NCBI GenBank assembly: GCA_913061475.1
Contig: CAJXUN010000042.1
Coordinates: 1 to 39,631 of the forward strand
Direction of reading: 5' to 3'
DNA length: 39,631 bases
Source of the DNA: an uncultured Colwellia sp.
GTDB taxonomy: Bacteria > Pseudomonadota > Gammaproteobacteria > Enterobacterales > Alteromonadaceae
Part shown: positions 9,303-18,294 of the stretch, piece after piece
Layout of the letters: every line of letters begins with the position of its first letter
How positions within the stretch are numbered: position 1 is the stretch's first letter
Position numbers and translations under genes: made by a program
The notes under the pieces: generated by a model
What the model was told of the DNA's origin: nothing
The model's input: the letters and a program-made list of their open reading frames with translations, nothing else
Databases searched by the model: none

Positions 9303-10129
9303 AGGTTTATCTGCCCGTCGAACACATGAACGGCGGGACCTGTCATTTTTACTGAATTCCCAGGGCCTTTCCAATAGATTTTTAATTGCCCCCCAGGTAA
9401 GTCGACTAAAACTTGTCGATTGAGCTTCTTTTGCATTTGACCAACGACAACGGCGGCGCAAGCACCACTGCCACAAGCCAGTGTTTCCGCAGCACCACGT
9501 TCATAAACACGTAGTTTAATATACTCAGGTGACACCACTTCCATAAAGCTAATATTGGCTTGTTGCGGAAAGCGTTCATGCAAAGATAGCGCTGCACCCA
9601 AACTTGCTACCGGCGCTTCTTTAACATCATCAACCGTTAATACGCAATGCGGATTGCCCATAGAAACCACACCACAAAGCACGGTTTCATCTTCACTACG
9701 TAAAATATAAGTGCCTTCAGCTTTTTGTGCAGTAAACGGTATTTTTGCTGGTTCAAATTGCGGCACCGGCATATTGACAGATACATTACCATCTCGTTCA
9801 ATAAACAAGGTCATTTTGCCTGATTGTGTTGATACTTTAATTTTATGCTTATTGGTGAGGCTTTTTAACCGGACAAACTTTGCAAAACAACGGGCACCGT
9901 TGCCACATTGCCCGACTTCGCTACCGTCTGCATTAAAAATACGATAATGAAAATCAAGATCTGGATCATAAGGCGGCTCAACAACCAATACTTGATCGAA
10001 ACCAACACCGTAATGTCGGTCGGCAAGCTGTTTAATTTGCTCATTCGACAAATAAACATTTTGAGTAACATTATCGAGCACGAGAAAGTCGTTACCTAAA
10101 CCATGCATTTTAGAAAAATTTACTAACAT
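9299..10129 (-). CDS. dapF: Diaminopimelate epimerase DapF
   Basis: This enzyme interconverts LL- and meso-diaminopimelate in the lysine and peptidoglycan pathway, without cofactor, using two cysteines. In 276 residues both are present: Cys75 in [10 protein letters not shown] and Cys219 in ACGSGACA. The N-terminus ([15 protein letters not shown]) and the segments [24 protein letters not shown] and [14 protein letters not shown] are family-typical, and the length is as in H. influenzae and E. coli. It lies 17 bases downstream of lysA and overlaps DUF484 by four bases (ATGA), so lysA-dapF-DUF484-yigB looks like one transcript, possibly starting at lptM. Confidence 0.97.
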   Translation of the reverse strand: MLVNFSKMHGLGNDFLVLDNVTQNVYLSNEQIKQLADRHYGVGFDQVLVVEPPYDPDLDFHYRIFNADGSEVGQCGNGARCFAKFVRLKSLTNKHKIKVSTQSGKMTLFIERDGNVSVNMPVPQFEPAKIPFTAQKAEGTYILRSEDETVLCGVVSMGNPHCVLTVDDVKEAPVASLGAALSLHERFPQQANISFMEVVSPEYIKLRVYERGAAETLACGSGACAAVVVGQMQKKLNRQVLVDLPGGQLKIYWKGPGNSVKMTGPAVHVFDGQINL

Positions 10130-10146
10130 CTACGCTTAGTCTCACA

Positions 10147-11397
10147 CTATAAAGGTAATAAGCTTTCGCCTTGCCACAATTGACTTAAAGTTTCACGTTG
10201 TCGTATCAAATAACTATCACTACCATCCACCATAACTTCGGCAGCGCGTGGTCGACTATTGTAATTTGAACTCATGGTAAAACCGTAAGCACCGGCACTA
10301 CGTACGGCAAGATAATCACCAGCCTGTATCGCCAATGTCCGATCTTTACCAAGAAAGTCACCGGTTTCACATATCGGACCAACGACATCGTATTGTGCGC
10401 TAACCACATCATCACGCTGTTCAACAGGGATAATAGCCTGCCACGCTTGATATAAGGCTGGCCTGATCAAATCATTCATTGCCGCATCAACAATAGCGAA
10501 ATTACGTTCTTCACTGGTTTTTAAATACTCAACTTCGGTCACCAAAATACCGGCGTTTGCCATTACGGCACGACCCGGTTCATAAATAAGCGTCAGCTCA
10601 CGTCCAACTAACTTTTCAGCTATTGCTTTGGCATATTCATTTGGGTGCGGTGGTTGTTCGTCATCGTAACAAACCCCTAATCCACCACCCACATCGATAT
10701 GCGATAACACTATACCTTGCTCAGCCAGTTGGTCGACTAACGCTAATACCCGATCAAGCGCATCTAAAAAAGGTAAAACTTCAGTTAACTGAGAACCTAT
10801 ATGGCAATCAACACCTTGAATATTAATATGAGATAAAGTTTTCGCGTGTCGATACAACGTGGGCGCTTGCTCAATACTAATGCCAAATTTATTTTCTTTT
10901 AAACCAGTCGAAATATAAGGATGTGTACCGGCGTCAACATCAGGATTTACTCGCAATGAGATTGGAGCAATTTTATTCAGCTTTTCAGCAACACGTTGAA
11001 TACGGTCTAATTCTGCCGCCGACTCAACATTAAAACAATAGATACCCAGATTCAGCGCGAAGGCAATTTCTTCTGAGGTTTTACCGACGCCAGAAAAAAC
11101 CACTTTCTTTGGATCGCCACCGGCTTCAATGACTCGCATCAACTCGCCTTTGGAAACAATGTCAAAGCCAGAGCCTAAACGTGCCATCACATTGAGCACC
11201 GCAATATTGCTATTTGCTTTAACCGCATAACAAACTAGGTGTGGGCGCTCGCCAGCCGCTTGGTCAAAAGCATGCCAATGACGCTCAATCGTTGCGCGAG
11301 AATAAATATAAAGAGGTGTGCCGTATTGCTTTGCTAATTCAGTAACCTGACATTGCTCGGCATATAATGAATGTTGTTTACGGTTGAAGAAGTCCAA
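10147..11397 (-). CDS. lysA: Diaminopimelate decarboxylase LysA
   Basis: This PLP-dependent fold-type III enzyme carries out the last step of lysine synthesis (meso-DAP to lysine). In 416 residues: PLP lysine Lys60 in CYAVKANSN, HIGSQL (199-204), the glycine-rich phosphate loop DVGGGLG (235-241), EPGRA (273-277) and the cross-subunit active-site loop CETGD (343-347, Cys343 and Glu344). The only suitable start is TTG at 11397, preceded by AAGGGA about eight bases upstream; there is no in-frame ATG before the conserved region. The order lptM-lysA-dapF is common in Pseudomonas and Alteromonadales, whereas in E. coli lysA lies elsewhere. Confidence 0.96.
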   Translation of the reverse strand: MDFFNRKQHSLYAEQCQVTELAKQYGTPLYIYSRATIERHWHAFDQAAGERPHLVCYAVKANSNIAVLNVMARLGSGFDIVSKGELMRVIEAGGDPKKVVFSGVGKTSEEIAFALNLGIYCFNVESAAELDRIQRVAEKLNKIAPISLRVNPDVDAGTHPYISTGLKENKFGISIEQAPTLYRHAKTLSHINIQGVDCHIGSQLTEVLPFLDALDRVLALVDQLAEQGIVLSHIDVGGGLGVCYDDEQPPHPNEYAKAIAEKLVGRELTLIYEPGRAVMANAGILVTEVEYLKTSEERNFAIVDAAMNDLIRPALYQAWQAIIPVEQRDDVVSAQYDVVGPICETGDFLGKDRTLAIQAGDYLAVRSAGAYGFTMSSNYNSRPRAAEVMVDGSDSYLIRQRETLSQLWQGESLLPL

Positions 11398-11417
11398 TGC
11401 CGTTATCCCTTACTATT

Positions 11418-11579
11418 CTATACTGGTTTATCACTACTTTTATCAGTTTCTTCGCTTGTTTTCGGTAAGTTCTCTTGCTGTTGTTCAGGAGTTTGGTATA
11501 AAGGGGCTTTGATACCACAGCCTGTTATGGTTACCAAACTAAAAAAACAGATGAAAATAATTGTAATTTGTTTACGCAT
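11418..11579 (-). CDS. lptM: Small lipoprotein LptM (YifL family)
   Basis: This 53-residue lipoprotein has a signal peptide ending in the lipobox TITGC (Cys21) followed by GIKAPLYQTPE, which matches the hallmark CGLKGPLY of E. coli LptM. In E. coli LptM is an outer-membrane lipoprotein that helps maturation of the LPS translocon LptD-LptE; the same role is inferred. The rest is a polar tail rich in Q, E, K and S. The ATG at 11579 gives a normal signal peptide; an ATG nine codons further upstream (11606) is possible, and neither has a clear ribosome site. It is 20 bases upstream of lysA on the same strand and divergent from cyaY. Confidence 0.82.
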   Translation of the reverse strand: MRKQITIIFICFFSLVTITGCGIKAPLYQTPEQQQENLPKTSEETDKSSDKPV

Positions 11580-11689
11580 AATTGATTTATTCGATTTTTT
11601 TCCCATGATAGACGTTTTATAATCCCATGACCAATAATTACCAAGCAAAGATGAAAGAATCATAACGCGAAGGTAAAAAGGAACAATTA

Positions 11690-12010
11690 ATGAATGATAG
11701 TCAATACAATTTAGCTGCTGATGATATCTTACTTGCAGTAGAAGAAGCCATCGAAGATTGCGGTTGCGATATCGATTATGAAGGTGTGGGCGGGTTATTA
11801 ACCCTGACATTTAAAAACACCAGTAAAATCATCATTAATAAGCAAGCCCCCCTCCATGAAATTTGGGTAGCAACAAAATTTAACGGTCATCACTTTCATT
11901 TTGAAAATGAACAATGGATTGATAAGCGTGGCGGCGGAGAGTTATGGCAATTTTTATCTGCTGCTGCCAGCAAACAAGCAGAAGAAACTATTGTCCTCTC
12001 TGCGCAATAA
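11690..12010 (+). CDS. cyaY: Frataxin-like iron-binding protein CyaY
   Basis: This 106-residue bacterial frataxin has normal length. The N-terminal helix is acidic (ADDILLAVEEAIEDCGCDIDYE), giving the surface used for iron and for the IscS contact; the following strands include GGLLTLTFKNTSKIIINKQ and LHEIWVATKFNGHHF, as in the family. It modulates iron-sulfur cluster assembly and binds Fe(II)/Fe(III). AAAAAGGA stands before the ATG. hemC begins only 21 bases after the stop on the same strand, so frataxin and the haem genes probably share a transcript. In E. coli cyaY and hemC are separated by cyaA, which is absent here. Confidence 0.94.
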   Translation: MNDSQYNLAADDILLAVEEAIEDCGCDIDYEGVGGLLTLTFKNTSKIIINKQAPLHEIWVATKFNGHHFHFENEQWIDKRGGGELWQFLSAAASKQAEETIVLSAQ

Positions 12011-12031
12011 ATATTAAAGAAGGTAATTGAA

Positions 12032-12964
12032 ATGACGCAACAAACCGTACGCATTGCAACCCGAAAAAGCGCACTGGCGCTGTGGCAAGCAGAGTATGTA
12101 AAAGCACAACTTGAACATTTTCATCCCAACATCAATGTTGAACTTGTACCGATGACGACCAAAGGCGACATCATTCTTGATACACCGCTAGCGAAAGTTG
12201 GCGGCAAAGGTTTGTTTGTCAAAGAACTTGAAGTAGCGATGCTAGAAGACCGTGCTGATATCGCCGTACATTCAATGAAAGATGTGCCAGTAGAGTTTCC
12301 AGAGGGACTAGGTTTAGAAATTATTTGTCCGCGTGAAGACCCTCGCGATGCGTTTGTTTCCAATACTATTAATTGTTTAGCTGAGTTACCACAAGGCGCC
12401 ATAGTGGGAACATCGAGTTTACGTCGCCAGTGCCAAATTAAAGCCATGCGCCCAGATTTAGATATTCGCGATCTACGTGGTAACGTCAATACCCGCCTTA
12501 AAAAGTTGGACAACGGAGAGTATGACGCCATTATATTAGCTGCCGCAGGACTTATTCGCTTAGCAATGCCCGAACGTATTCGTGAATATATTGCTGCAGA
12601 AGTTATGCTACCGGCCAATGGCCAAGGCGCGGTTGGTATTGAATGCCGTACTGATGACGCAACAATTAAAGCGCTATTAGCGCCGCTTGGTTGTGAAGAA
12701 ACTCGTATTAGAGTTATTGCTGAGCGAGCAATGAACCGTGCGCTTGAGGGCGGCTGCCAAGTCCCTATTGGTAGTTATGCGGTACTTGAAAATCAAGAAA
12801 TTTATTTACGAGGCTTAGTCGGCGCAATTGATGGCAGCGAGATATTAACCAGTGAAATTCGCGGCAATATTAGTGAGGCAGCACAATTAGGTAATAAATT
12901 AGCAGAGCAACTACTCGCTAAAGGAGCCGATAAAATTCTTCGACAGGTATATGAACAAGCATAA
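12032..12964 (+). CDS. hemC: Porphobilinogen deaminase HemC
   Basis: This enzyme polymerises four porphobilinogen molecules into hydroxymethylbilane on a covalently bound dipyrromethane cofactor. In 310 residues, the cofactor cysteine is Cys242 in EGGCQVPIG and the catalytic aspartate is Asp84 in HSMKDVP, at the same numbers as in E. coli. Other family stretches: [21 protein letters not shown] and [11 protein letters not shown] clear AAGAAGG ribosome site lies before the ATG. The end overlaps hemD by 14 bases, suggesting translational coupling. Confidence 0.98.
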   Translation: MTQQTVRIATRKSALALWQAEYVKAQLEHFHPNINVELVPMTTKGDIILDTPLAKVGGKGLFVKELEVAMLEDRADIAVHSMKDVPVEFPEGLGLEIICPREDPRDAFVSNTINCLAELPQGAIVGTSSLRRQCQIKAMRPDLDIRDLRGNVNTRLKKLDNGEYDAIILAAAGLIRLAMPERIREYIAAEVMLPANGQGAVGIECRTDDATIKALLAPLGCEETRIRVIAERAMNRALEGGCQVPIGSYAVLENQEIYLRGLVGAIDGSEILTSEIRGNISEAAQLGNKLAEQLLAKGADKILRQVYEQA

Positions 12965-13721
12965 GCTAAAATTATTAATCACGCGTCCTGAAAGTGCAGG
13001 GCGCGACTTACAAAATTGTCTGCAACAACTTGGCTATCAAAGCCATTGTCAGCCACTATTTGATTATCAAAATAGTGCCAGCGCTGAACAGTTGCTGGCG
13101 CTACAGCAGCAAACAACTCGTCCTATTGTTATTTTTATTAGCGTCGCGGCGGTAGAGTTTGTCAATAAACTGCTGCCGATAGCGTCATGGTCGACACAAG
13201 AGATCGTTGCTGTTGGTAGTGCCACGTCACGCGCATTACAAGCACTCGGTATAAACGCTTTAGTACCCGAAAAACACGATAGCGAAGGGCTTTTGGCATT
13301 AGCACCATTACAGCAGGTCAAAAATAAAGATGTGATGATTATCCGAGGCAACGGCGGCAGAGAACTTATCGCGGAAAAACTCCATTCTCGCGGTGCATCT
13401 GTGCATTATTTCGAAAGTTACCGACGTGTTTGGCGAAATTACACCAATGAACTCATCAAAACATGGCGTCAGCAGCAGATAAATTGTATCTTAATCACTA
13501 GTAACGCTTTATTAGAATTCATAGTAAACTTACTGGATGATTCAGACAGTTACTGGAAAGATAATTGCCTGTGGCTGGTCGCGAGCGAGCGAATCGCTAT
13601 TGCCGCCAAAACGATGGGCATTAGGCATATTGTCAATACCAATGGCGCCAATAGCAAAGCGATTATCAACACGCTTAGTCGTGAAAAGTCAGTAGATTCC
13701 AGTGATATTGGCCGAATATAA
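12951..13721 (+). CDS. hemD: Uroporphyrinogen-III synthase HemD
   Basis: This enzyme cyclises hydroxymethylbilane with inversion of ring D to make uroporphyrinogen III. The family is poorly conserved; here 256 residues start with [14 protein letters not shown], the typical first strand and loop, and contain [10 protein letters not shown] and the later [12 protein letters not shown] and [14 protein letters not shown] segments expected of the two-domain fold. Position is decisive: it overlaps hemC by 14 bases and is followed by hemX and hemY. Its ATG lies within the last codons of hemC. Confidence 0.93.
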   Translation: MNKHKLKLLITRPESAGRDLQNCLQQLGYQSHCQPLFDYQNSASAEQLLALQQQTTRPIVIFISVAAVEFVNKLLPIASWSTQEIVAVGSATSRALQALGINALVPEKHDSEGLLALAPLQQVKNKDVMIIRGNGGRELIAEKLHSRGASVHYFESYRRVWRNYTNELIKTWRQQQINCILITSNALLEFIVNLLDDSDSYWKDNCLWLVASERIAIAAKTMGIRHIVNTNGANSKAIINTLSREKSVDSSDIGRI

Positions 13722-13772
13722 GCCGAATAAATTCAGCGTCCGTAACGCCAACATGTGAGATAGGATCAGTTC

Positions 13773-15131
13773 ATGAGCGATAAAAAAAAATCCGAGCAAA
13801 CACCCGCTGATAAAAAATCGTCGGCAGCTACCAGCAATGTTGACAATCAGACTGATTTATCGGCTTCAATCAAAATGACCTCATCGTACACTGAGCCATC
13901 ACCTAAGAAAGCTAAAGGTGACGAACCTTTAGATAAAATAACGCAGGCCGAAGCACTAATCGACAAAAACCCTAACAAGAGCACCGAAAACGTGAAAAAT
14001 TCCGCTTCAATAACGTCAAAATCAGCTAATGATAACAAGTCGTTGGCAAGTAATAGCGCTAATAATAAAATTTCAAAGCTTGCAGTTTTAGCCCTCATTA
14101 TTGCGCTTTTAGCTATCGGTGCAAGTGCTGGACACTATTATTGGAGTGAGCAACAAAAAGGCCTACTTAGTCAGCAGCTCAGCGAAAAAATACAAAAACA
14201 ATTACAACAAAACCAAAGCCAAAGCCAAGTGACGCAGCAGCTAACGCAAAAGTTAGCGCAACAACAGCAAGCACATGAGACACAGCTTAATAGTTTAAAA
14301 ATTAGCATCGAACGCAATACCGAAAATCGAATTATGGAGCTGCAAAAACAACAGCAGCAACAAATGGCGAGTTTACGCCAAAATCAACCAAGTGATTGGT
14401 TATTAGAAGAAGCTGAATATCTCATTCGAGTAGCAGCAAGAAGCCTGTGGTTAGAAAAAGATACCGGTACTGCCATTAGCTTACTTAATGATGCAGATTT
14501 ACGTATACAAGAGCTAAACGATCCGCAATTTTTAACACTACGCCAAACCATTCAGCAAGATATTGCCAAGCTACAACTACTGCCAAAATTAAAAACCGAT
14601 GAAGTGATGCTAAAATTAATGGCGCTTGATCAGCAAATCAAGCAGTTATCACTTGCCATGGTTAATGTACCAGCAAGTAATGAAAATCCAGCGGATCTTG
14701 AATTAACAGAAGATATCAGCGATTGGCAAGAAAACTTAGCCCGAACATGGCATAAATTTATCGCAGATTTCATCACAGTTAACCGCAGGTCTGGCAATGT
14801 TGAACCTTTGATGTCACCACAGTTCCAACAAAATTTGCGTGAAAATTTAAGTTTAAAATTACAAACCGCTATATGGGCGGCGAGTCAGGCGAATAGCGAT
14901 ATTTATCGCCAATCTATTGGCGACATAAAAAACTGGCTTAATGATTATTTCGATATGTCTCAACAAGCCAATCAAAATTTTGTCAAAGCGCTCGATGACT
15001 TAAACCATGAAACTATCAACGTAGCGTACCCAAATGATCTCGCGGCATTAAAAACCATACGCCAAATATTATCTAACAAAAAGCAACGTGTTATTGAGCC
15101 AACGAAGCTTGAGCAAGGAGAGGGCAGATAA
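13773..15131 (+). CDS. hemX: HemX-like membrane protein of the hemCDXY cluster
   Basis: A 452-residue protein with a long charged, Ser/Asn/Lys-rich cytoplasmic N-terminus (about 1-100), one transmembrane segment (about 103-122), a glutamine-rich coiled coil (about 130-200), and a helical C-terminal domain containing WLLEEAEYLIRVAARSLWLEKD. This is the domain plan of E. coli HemX (393 residues). The family is sometimes labelled uroporphyrinogen-III methyltransferase, but no methyltransferase motif is visible here; the real function is uncertain and a scaffold for haem enzymes is an inference. The N-terminal disordered part is longer than in E. coli. A GATAGGA site precedes the ATG. The stop overlaps the hemY start as TAATG. 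Confidence 0.88.
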   Translation: MSDKKKSEQTPADKKSSAATSNVDNQTDLSASIKMTSSYTEPSPKKAKGDEPLDKITQAEALIDKNPNKSTENVKNSASITSKSANDNKSLASNSANNKISKLAVLALIIALLAIGASAGHYYWSEQQKGLLSQQLSEKIQKQLQQNQSQSQVTQQLTQKLAQQQQAHETQLNSLKISIERNTENRIMELQKQQQQQMASLRQNQPSDWLLEEAEYLIRVAARSLWLEKDTGTAISLLNDADLRIQELNDPQFLTLRQTIQQDIAKLQLLPKLKTDEVMLKLMALDQQIKQLSLAMVNVPASNENPADLELTEDISDWQENLARTWHKFIADFITVNRRSGNVEPLMSPQFQQNLRENLSLKLQTAIWAASQANSDIYRQSIGDIKNWLNDYFDMSQQANQNFVKALDDLNHETINVAYPNDLAALKTIRQILSNKKQRVIEPTKLEQGEGR

Positions 15132-16315
15132 TGAAACTATTATTGTTGGTGCTCTTATTTCTTTCTGCCATCGCTATTAGTCCAGTATTAATCGGAGAAA
15201 AAGGCTACATCCTCATTGCCATGGGTGACCTCACCGTTGAGTCGACGGTAGTAACAGCCACCATCATGCTAACACTTGCTTTTATCGCATTGTTGATGGT
15301 GTTAAAGTTTTTTCGAGGTGGACTGAACTTTAGTTTTGCCGCGTGGAATAAAATCGCTTTTGCCAATCGTCGTAAAGCACTAAGAGATCTTAATAAAGGC
15401 ATCGCCGCCTATGTCTTAGGTGATTATAAACAGGCAGAACATTTATTGGCTAAGTCAGCTGAAGCGTCCTCTTTAGAGCATATCGCTTATCTTATTGCTG
15501 CTGATGCGGCACAAAAACAAGCATTGAAGCCAAATACCGAGCATTATTTGGCGTTACTTGAGCAAAAAACTAACACTCTAAAAGTCGCGGGCTTAGAAGC
15601 GATACTGATTAAAATAAAATTACTGATCGGTCAGCAAAATTATGCTCAAGCACGACAGGTAATTGATGAGCACCATAAACATATTGGTCATGATGCACGA
15701 CTGTTGTCACTTGAAATCGAGTTAAGCTTAATTGAACAACGCTTTGACTATGTGATTAAACAACTTAATGCCGCTAAAAAGCAAAAGTCTATTGACGGAC
15801 AAACCATCACTCGCTGGCAGCAGCAAGCATTTTACGGCGCATTCAATAGCCTAGTTAAGCAACAAGATAATACGGCTTTGATGGAATTCTGGCAGCAACT
15901 TACCAAGAAAGATAAACACAATGAAGTTATCGTACTAGCGTATTGCCGCGTATTAGCTGAAAACCAAATTAACCAACCTTTAGCTAAAATATTATTACCC
16001 ATACTTAAAAAAGGTGCTGATACTCACTTATTGGCGTCCGTGAGAACATTGCCTATTACTCAGGCGGATAGCTTAATGGCGGCAGCGCAAAAGCACTTGC
16101 ACAGTGAGCCCCATAACGCACTTTGGTTGTCATTAGTCGCTCACTTCGCAACGGCTTCTCAGCAATGGTCATTAGCCGAGAAAGCATTTAACAGCTTGGT
16201 GAACCTGGAAGGACAGCCATACGACAAGGTCGATCTACTGGCTTTTTCACAAGTGCTTGAGCAACAAGGACAACTCGATAAAGCCAATCAAGTGCTGAGA
16301 AAAATTCACGCTTAA
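15131..16315 (+). CDS. hemY: HemY-like TPR membrane protein
   Basis: A 394-residue inner-membrane protein with two hydrophobic segments (about 2-24 and 40-62) and a cytoplasmic helical repeat domain of TPR type, as in E. coli HemY (398 residues). A family-typical stretch is FFRGGLNFSFAAWNKIAF after the second membrane segment. It belongs to the HemY_N/TPR family linked to haem metabolism by its location in the hemCDXY operon. It is not the protoporphyrinogen oxidase that carries the same name in Bacillus. Translation is probably coupled to hemX through the TAATG overlap. The gene converges with arfA, with a long hairpin between. Confidence 0.9.
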   Translation: MKLLLLVLLFLSAIAISPVLIGEKGYILIAMGDLTVESTVVTATIMLTLAFIALLMVLKFFRGGLNFSFAAWNKIAFANRRKALRDLNKGIAAYVLGDYKQAEHLLAKSAEASSLEHIAYLIAADAAQKQALKPNTEHYLALLEQKTNTLKVAGLEAILIKIKLLIGQQNYAQARQVIDEHHKHIGHDARLLSLEIELSLIEQRFDYVIKQLNAAKKQKSIDGQTITRWQQQAFYGAFNSLVKQQDNTALMEFWQQLTKKDKHNEVIVLAYCRVLAENQINQPLAKILLPILKKGADTHLLASVRTLPITQADSLMAAAQKHLHSEPHNALWLSLVAHFATASQQWSLAEKAFNSLVNLEGQPYDKVDLLAFSQVLEQQGQLDKANQVLRKIHA

Positions 16316-16350
16316 AGGCCACACGCTCAAGCAAACTAACTGTAATAAAG

Positions 16351-16425
16351 CATAAAGCCCTATTTAATAACGCCTAAGTCGAAAATCACTTAAACCGCTA
16401 TTAAATAGGACTCTTGCCCTTTATG
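16351..16425 (-). promoter_or_regulatory. Long hairpin containing the arfA stop codon
   Basis: Two nested stems: CATAAAG (16351-16357) with CTTTATG (16419-16425), and an 11-bp perfect stem CCTATTTAATA (16359-16369) with TATTAAATAGG (16399-16409), plus a possible 5-bp inner stem (16375-16379 with 16388-16392). Read on the minus strand it covers the last codons of arfA, and the TAA stop (16392-16390) lies in the apical part. No T run follows on the minus strand. E. coli arfA has a hairpin near its 3' end that is cleaved by RNase III or causes early termination, giving a stop-less mRNA; a like role is inferred here. It may also serve as the 3' end for hemY. Confidence 0.6.
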
Positions 16426-16593
16426 TTTTTGCGTTCTTTTAAATGAACCTTTACCTTTTTTAGCGCTAATTATTTGCTGTTTAAATAATTTGGAAGTGAC
16501 CACCGCAGCTAAAAAATTATCTTTAATGGTGCCTCTACCTAACTCACAACCCCCTGGGTTCTGTTGGTGATTTTTCACTTTATTCTTACTCAT
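16390..16593 (-). CDS. arfA: Alternative ribosome-rescue factor ArfA
   Basis: A 67-residue basic protein. The core GRGTIKDNFLAAVV, then KLFKQQ and KKGKGSFKR, follows the pattern of E. coli ArfA (GQIKDN, LFRQRV, KKGKGSYMR). ArfA enters the empty A site of ribosomes stalled on stop-less mRNA and recruits release factor 2, backing up tmRNA. The N-terminus is about 12-15 residues longer than in E. coli and contains NPGGCELG. The C-terminal tail after the KGKGS motif is short and ends with a small hydrophobic stretch (YLIAV). AAGG lies upstream of the ATG. The stop codon sits inside a long hairpin, consistent with control by tmRNA through a stop-less transcript. It is convergent with hemY. Confidence 0.88.
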   Translation of the reverse strand: MSKNKVKNHQQNPGGCELGRGTIKDNFLAAVVTSKLFKQQIISAKKGKGSFKRTQKHKGQESYLIAV

Positions 16594-16753
16594 ATTATCT
16601 TGCCTTTTACTGTGTTGATTATGTCAAATTACGACAAATTTATTGCTTCCTAGCGAAAACGCGCAGAGTATATACTAATAAAAAAATTATACACAAATAT
16701 TAAATCTATTTCATTTGATACTATTGAACTAACGAAGTTTAAACGCAAAACTT

Positions 16754-17443
16754 ATGATAAAAAATGATGAAACAATAAAAATTAAAGCTATCGCCCGTCA
16801 TCATGGATTATTCATTACCTTAACTGGTGTCATAACTTTACTCTTAGTCGCTTGGCTGTGTAGCTATCATTGGCAGCTAGCACGCTTGCCTTTACTCTTT
16901 ATGGTACTGGCTTGCTTAGTCACTATTTTTATAGGTTTACTCAAACTAGCAGAGCCTGTCTATAGTGTGATATTGACGTCTGACAGCTTAACTTTCTATC
17001 ATCGTCACGGACGCTGGCAGTTTCACTGGCAGCAAATTCGTAATATACATTGTGTCACCAATACCGTTGGTATAACACGTGATGAGCTGAATTACGTCGG
17101 TATCAAACTAATATCGATAGATACCATAGCAACGTGCATATCTTTGCGGCTGGCTAATCGTCTGATTCACGAACAAAAACCACTGATCCAATACTGTATT
17201 AAGCACCGACTGATCAGTATTGAACAAGGGGTTTTGAATTTTGAACCCTACATATTGAACGATGGAGAGATAGTTAGGGGGCCACTAGCGGCTTTTCTGC
17301 ATCATAGTGAGGTCTTAAACCAAGCACTGGGCGCGCATATCTTCATTGCTGCCAGTAATTTAAATAGCTCGATGGGTAATTTTGTCGGCTTGGCAAATAC
17401 TTACTTAACGAAAGCCAAAACGGTAGAAATTAACATCTATTGA
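16754..17443 (+). CDS. Two-TM membrane protein, DUF2982-like
   Basis: A 229-residue protein with two adjacent transmembrane segments (about 19-40 and 44-66) near the N-terminus, followed by a soluble domain with a PH-like beta pattern: VILTSDSLTFYHRHGRWQFHWQQIRNI, then LNYVGIKL. It resembles a family of uncharacterised gammaproteobacterial proteins I recall as DUF2982; this is recognition from memory, not a search. The W-x-W-x-x-I step is reminiscent of bacterial PH-domain membrane proteins, but function is unknown. No good ribosome site precedes the ATG. It stands alone, with arfA divergent upstream and fre convergent downstream. Confidence 0.7.
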   Translation: MIKNDETIKIKAIARHHGLFITLTGVITLLLVAWLCSYHWQLARLPLLFMVLACLVTIFIGLLKLAEPVYSVILTSDSLTFYHRHGRWQFHWQQIRNIHCVTNTVGITRDELNYVGIKLISIDTIATCISLRLANRLIHEQKPLIQYCIKHRLISIEQGVLNFEPYILNDGEIVRGPLAAFLHHSEVLNQALGAHIFIAASNLNSSMGNFVGLANTYLTKAKTVEINIY

Positions 17444-17489
17444 TAGTTTTACATGATTATCCGGTTATGGCAGCACGTGTTTTAAGCAT

Positions 17490-17520
17490 AAAAAAGCTGA
17501 ACAAGTGCATGTTCAGCTTA
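17490..17520 (-). terminator. Rho-independent terminator of fre
   Basis: AAGCTGAAC (17494-17502) pairs with GTTCAGCTT (17511-17519) over an 8-base loop. On the minus strand a T run follows at once, so it ends the ubiD-fre transcript. On the plus strand no T run follows. Confidence 0.8.
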
Positions 17521-17545
17521 TCATCAATACCATTGAGTTTTGTGC

Positions 17546-18241
17546 TTAGATAAAAGCAAAAGCATCAGCATACATATGTGCAACTAAAGCCCCTTGTTCA
17601 ACAAAGTCTTGTCGAACCGCTGCTACCATTTCAAATCTACCCGCTAAGTAAATGTCATAGGCTGCTAAATTATTGAAATCGTCCATTACCGCTTTATGAA
17701 CCATACCAACACGCCCTTGCCAAGTATCATCTGGTGCTTCAATCACTGGGATAAACTTGCCGTTAGCCAGCTGACTAATCATCTCTGCGGTTTCATTCAG
17801 TTCATAGCAAGCGCTTAGATCACGTAATCCCCAATAAACAAATACCTCGCGTTGAGAATTCTGTGCGACTAAATGCTCAAACATAGATTTAATATATGAA
17901 AAGCCCGTACCGCCGGCAATTAACAATAAAGGCCGCTCACTTTCTTCACGTAATTGTGCACTACCAAATGGCATTTCAATGGTCACTTCAGCGTTGGCTT
18001 TAATGTGCTCTATGACTTGCATCGGGTAGCTATCTGAGCCAAAAGCGCCAATTTGTAACTCAATTAACTCAGCACCTGGGGCACTGGCAATTGAGAAAGG
18101 ACGTTTATCTTCATCACTCATGACAAAATTTAAATATTGTCCGGCAGCAAAATCAATAGCTTGACTCGGCTTTAATAGCGCCTTATAAACATATTCCGTT
18201 AACGGTGTTAACGAGGCTACCTGACATGTAATCGCTTTCAT
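17546..18241 (-). CDS. fre: NAD(P)H-flavin reductase Fre
   Basis: This 231-residue flavin reductase of the ferredoxin-NADP reductase superfamily reduces free FMN, FAD and riboflavin with NAD(P)H. Seen: the flavin-binding motif RPFSIAS (47-53), the nucleotide-binding motif AGGTGFSY (109-116), and the C-terminus DAFAFI, identical to that of E. coli Fre. An AAGG site lies before the ATG. It is 53 bases downstream of ubiD on the same strand, the E. coli order; reduced FMN from Fre may serve UbiX/UbiD prenyl-FMN chemistry (inference). A strong terminator follows the stop. Confidence 0.95.
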   Translation of the reverse strand: MKAITCQVASLTPLTEYVYKALLKPSQAIDFAAGQYLNFVMSDEDKRPFSIASAPGAELIELQIGAFGSDSYPMQVIEHIKANAEVTIEMPFGSAQLREESERPLLLIAGGTGFSYIKSMFEHLVAQNSQREVFVYWGLRDLSACYELNETAEMISQLANGKFIPVIEAPDDTWQGRVGMVHKAVMDDFNNLAAYDIYLAGRFEMVAAVRQDFVEQGALVAHMYADAFAFI

Positions 18242-18294
18242 TTATCTTTTACCTTCTCACTGCATGCTCACTATTTTGCCGCAGTACTATTAAG

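Noticed and set aside
9303-9476. Longer DUF484 reading frame inside dapF
   Set aside because: The added residues are an Arg/Trp-rich shadow of dapF; the ATGA overlap start fits the family.
14150-14380. Glutamine-rich stretch in hemX as a nucleotide repeat
   Set aside because: The codons are mixed and not tandem; it is a coiled-coil composition bias, not a DNA repeat.
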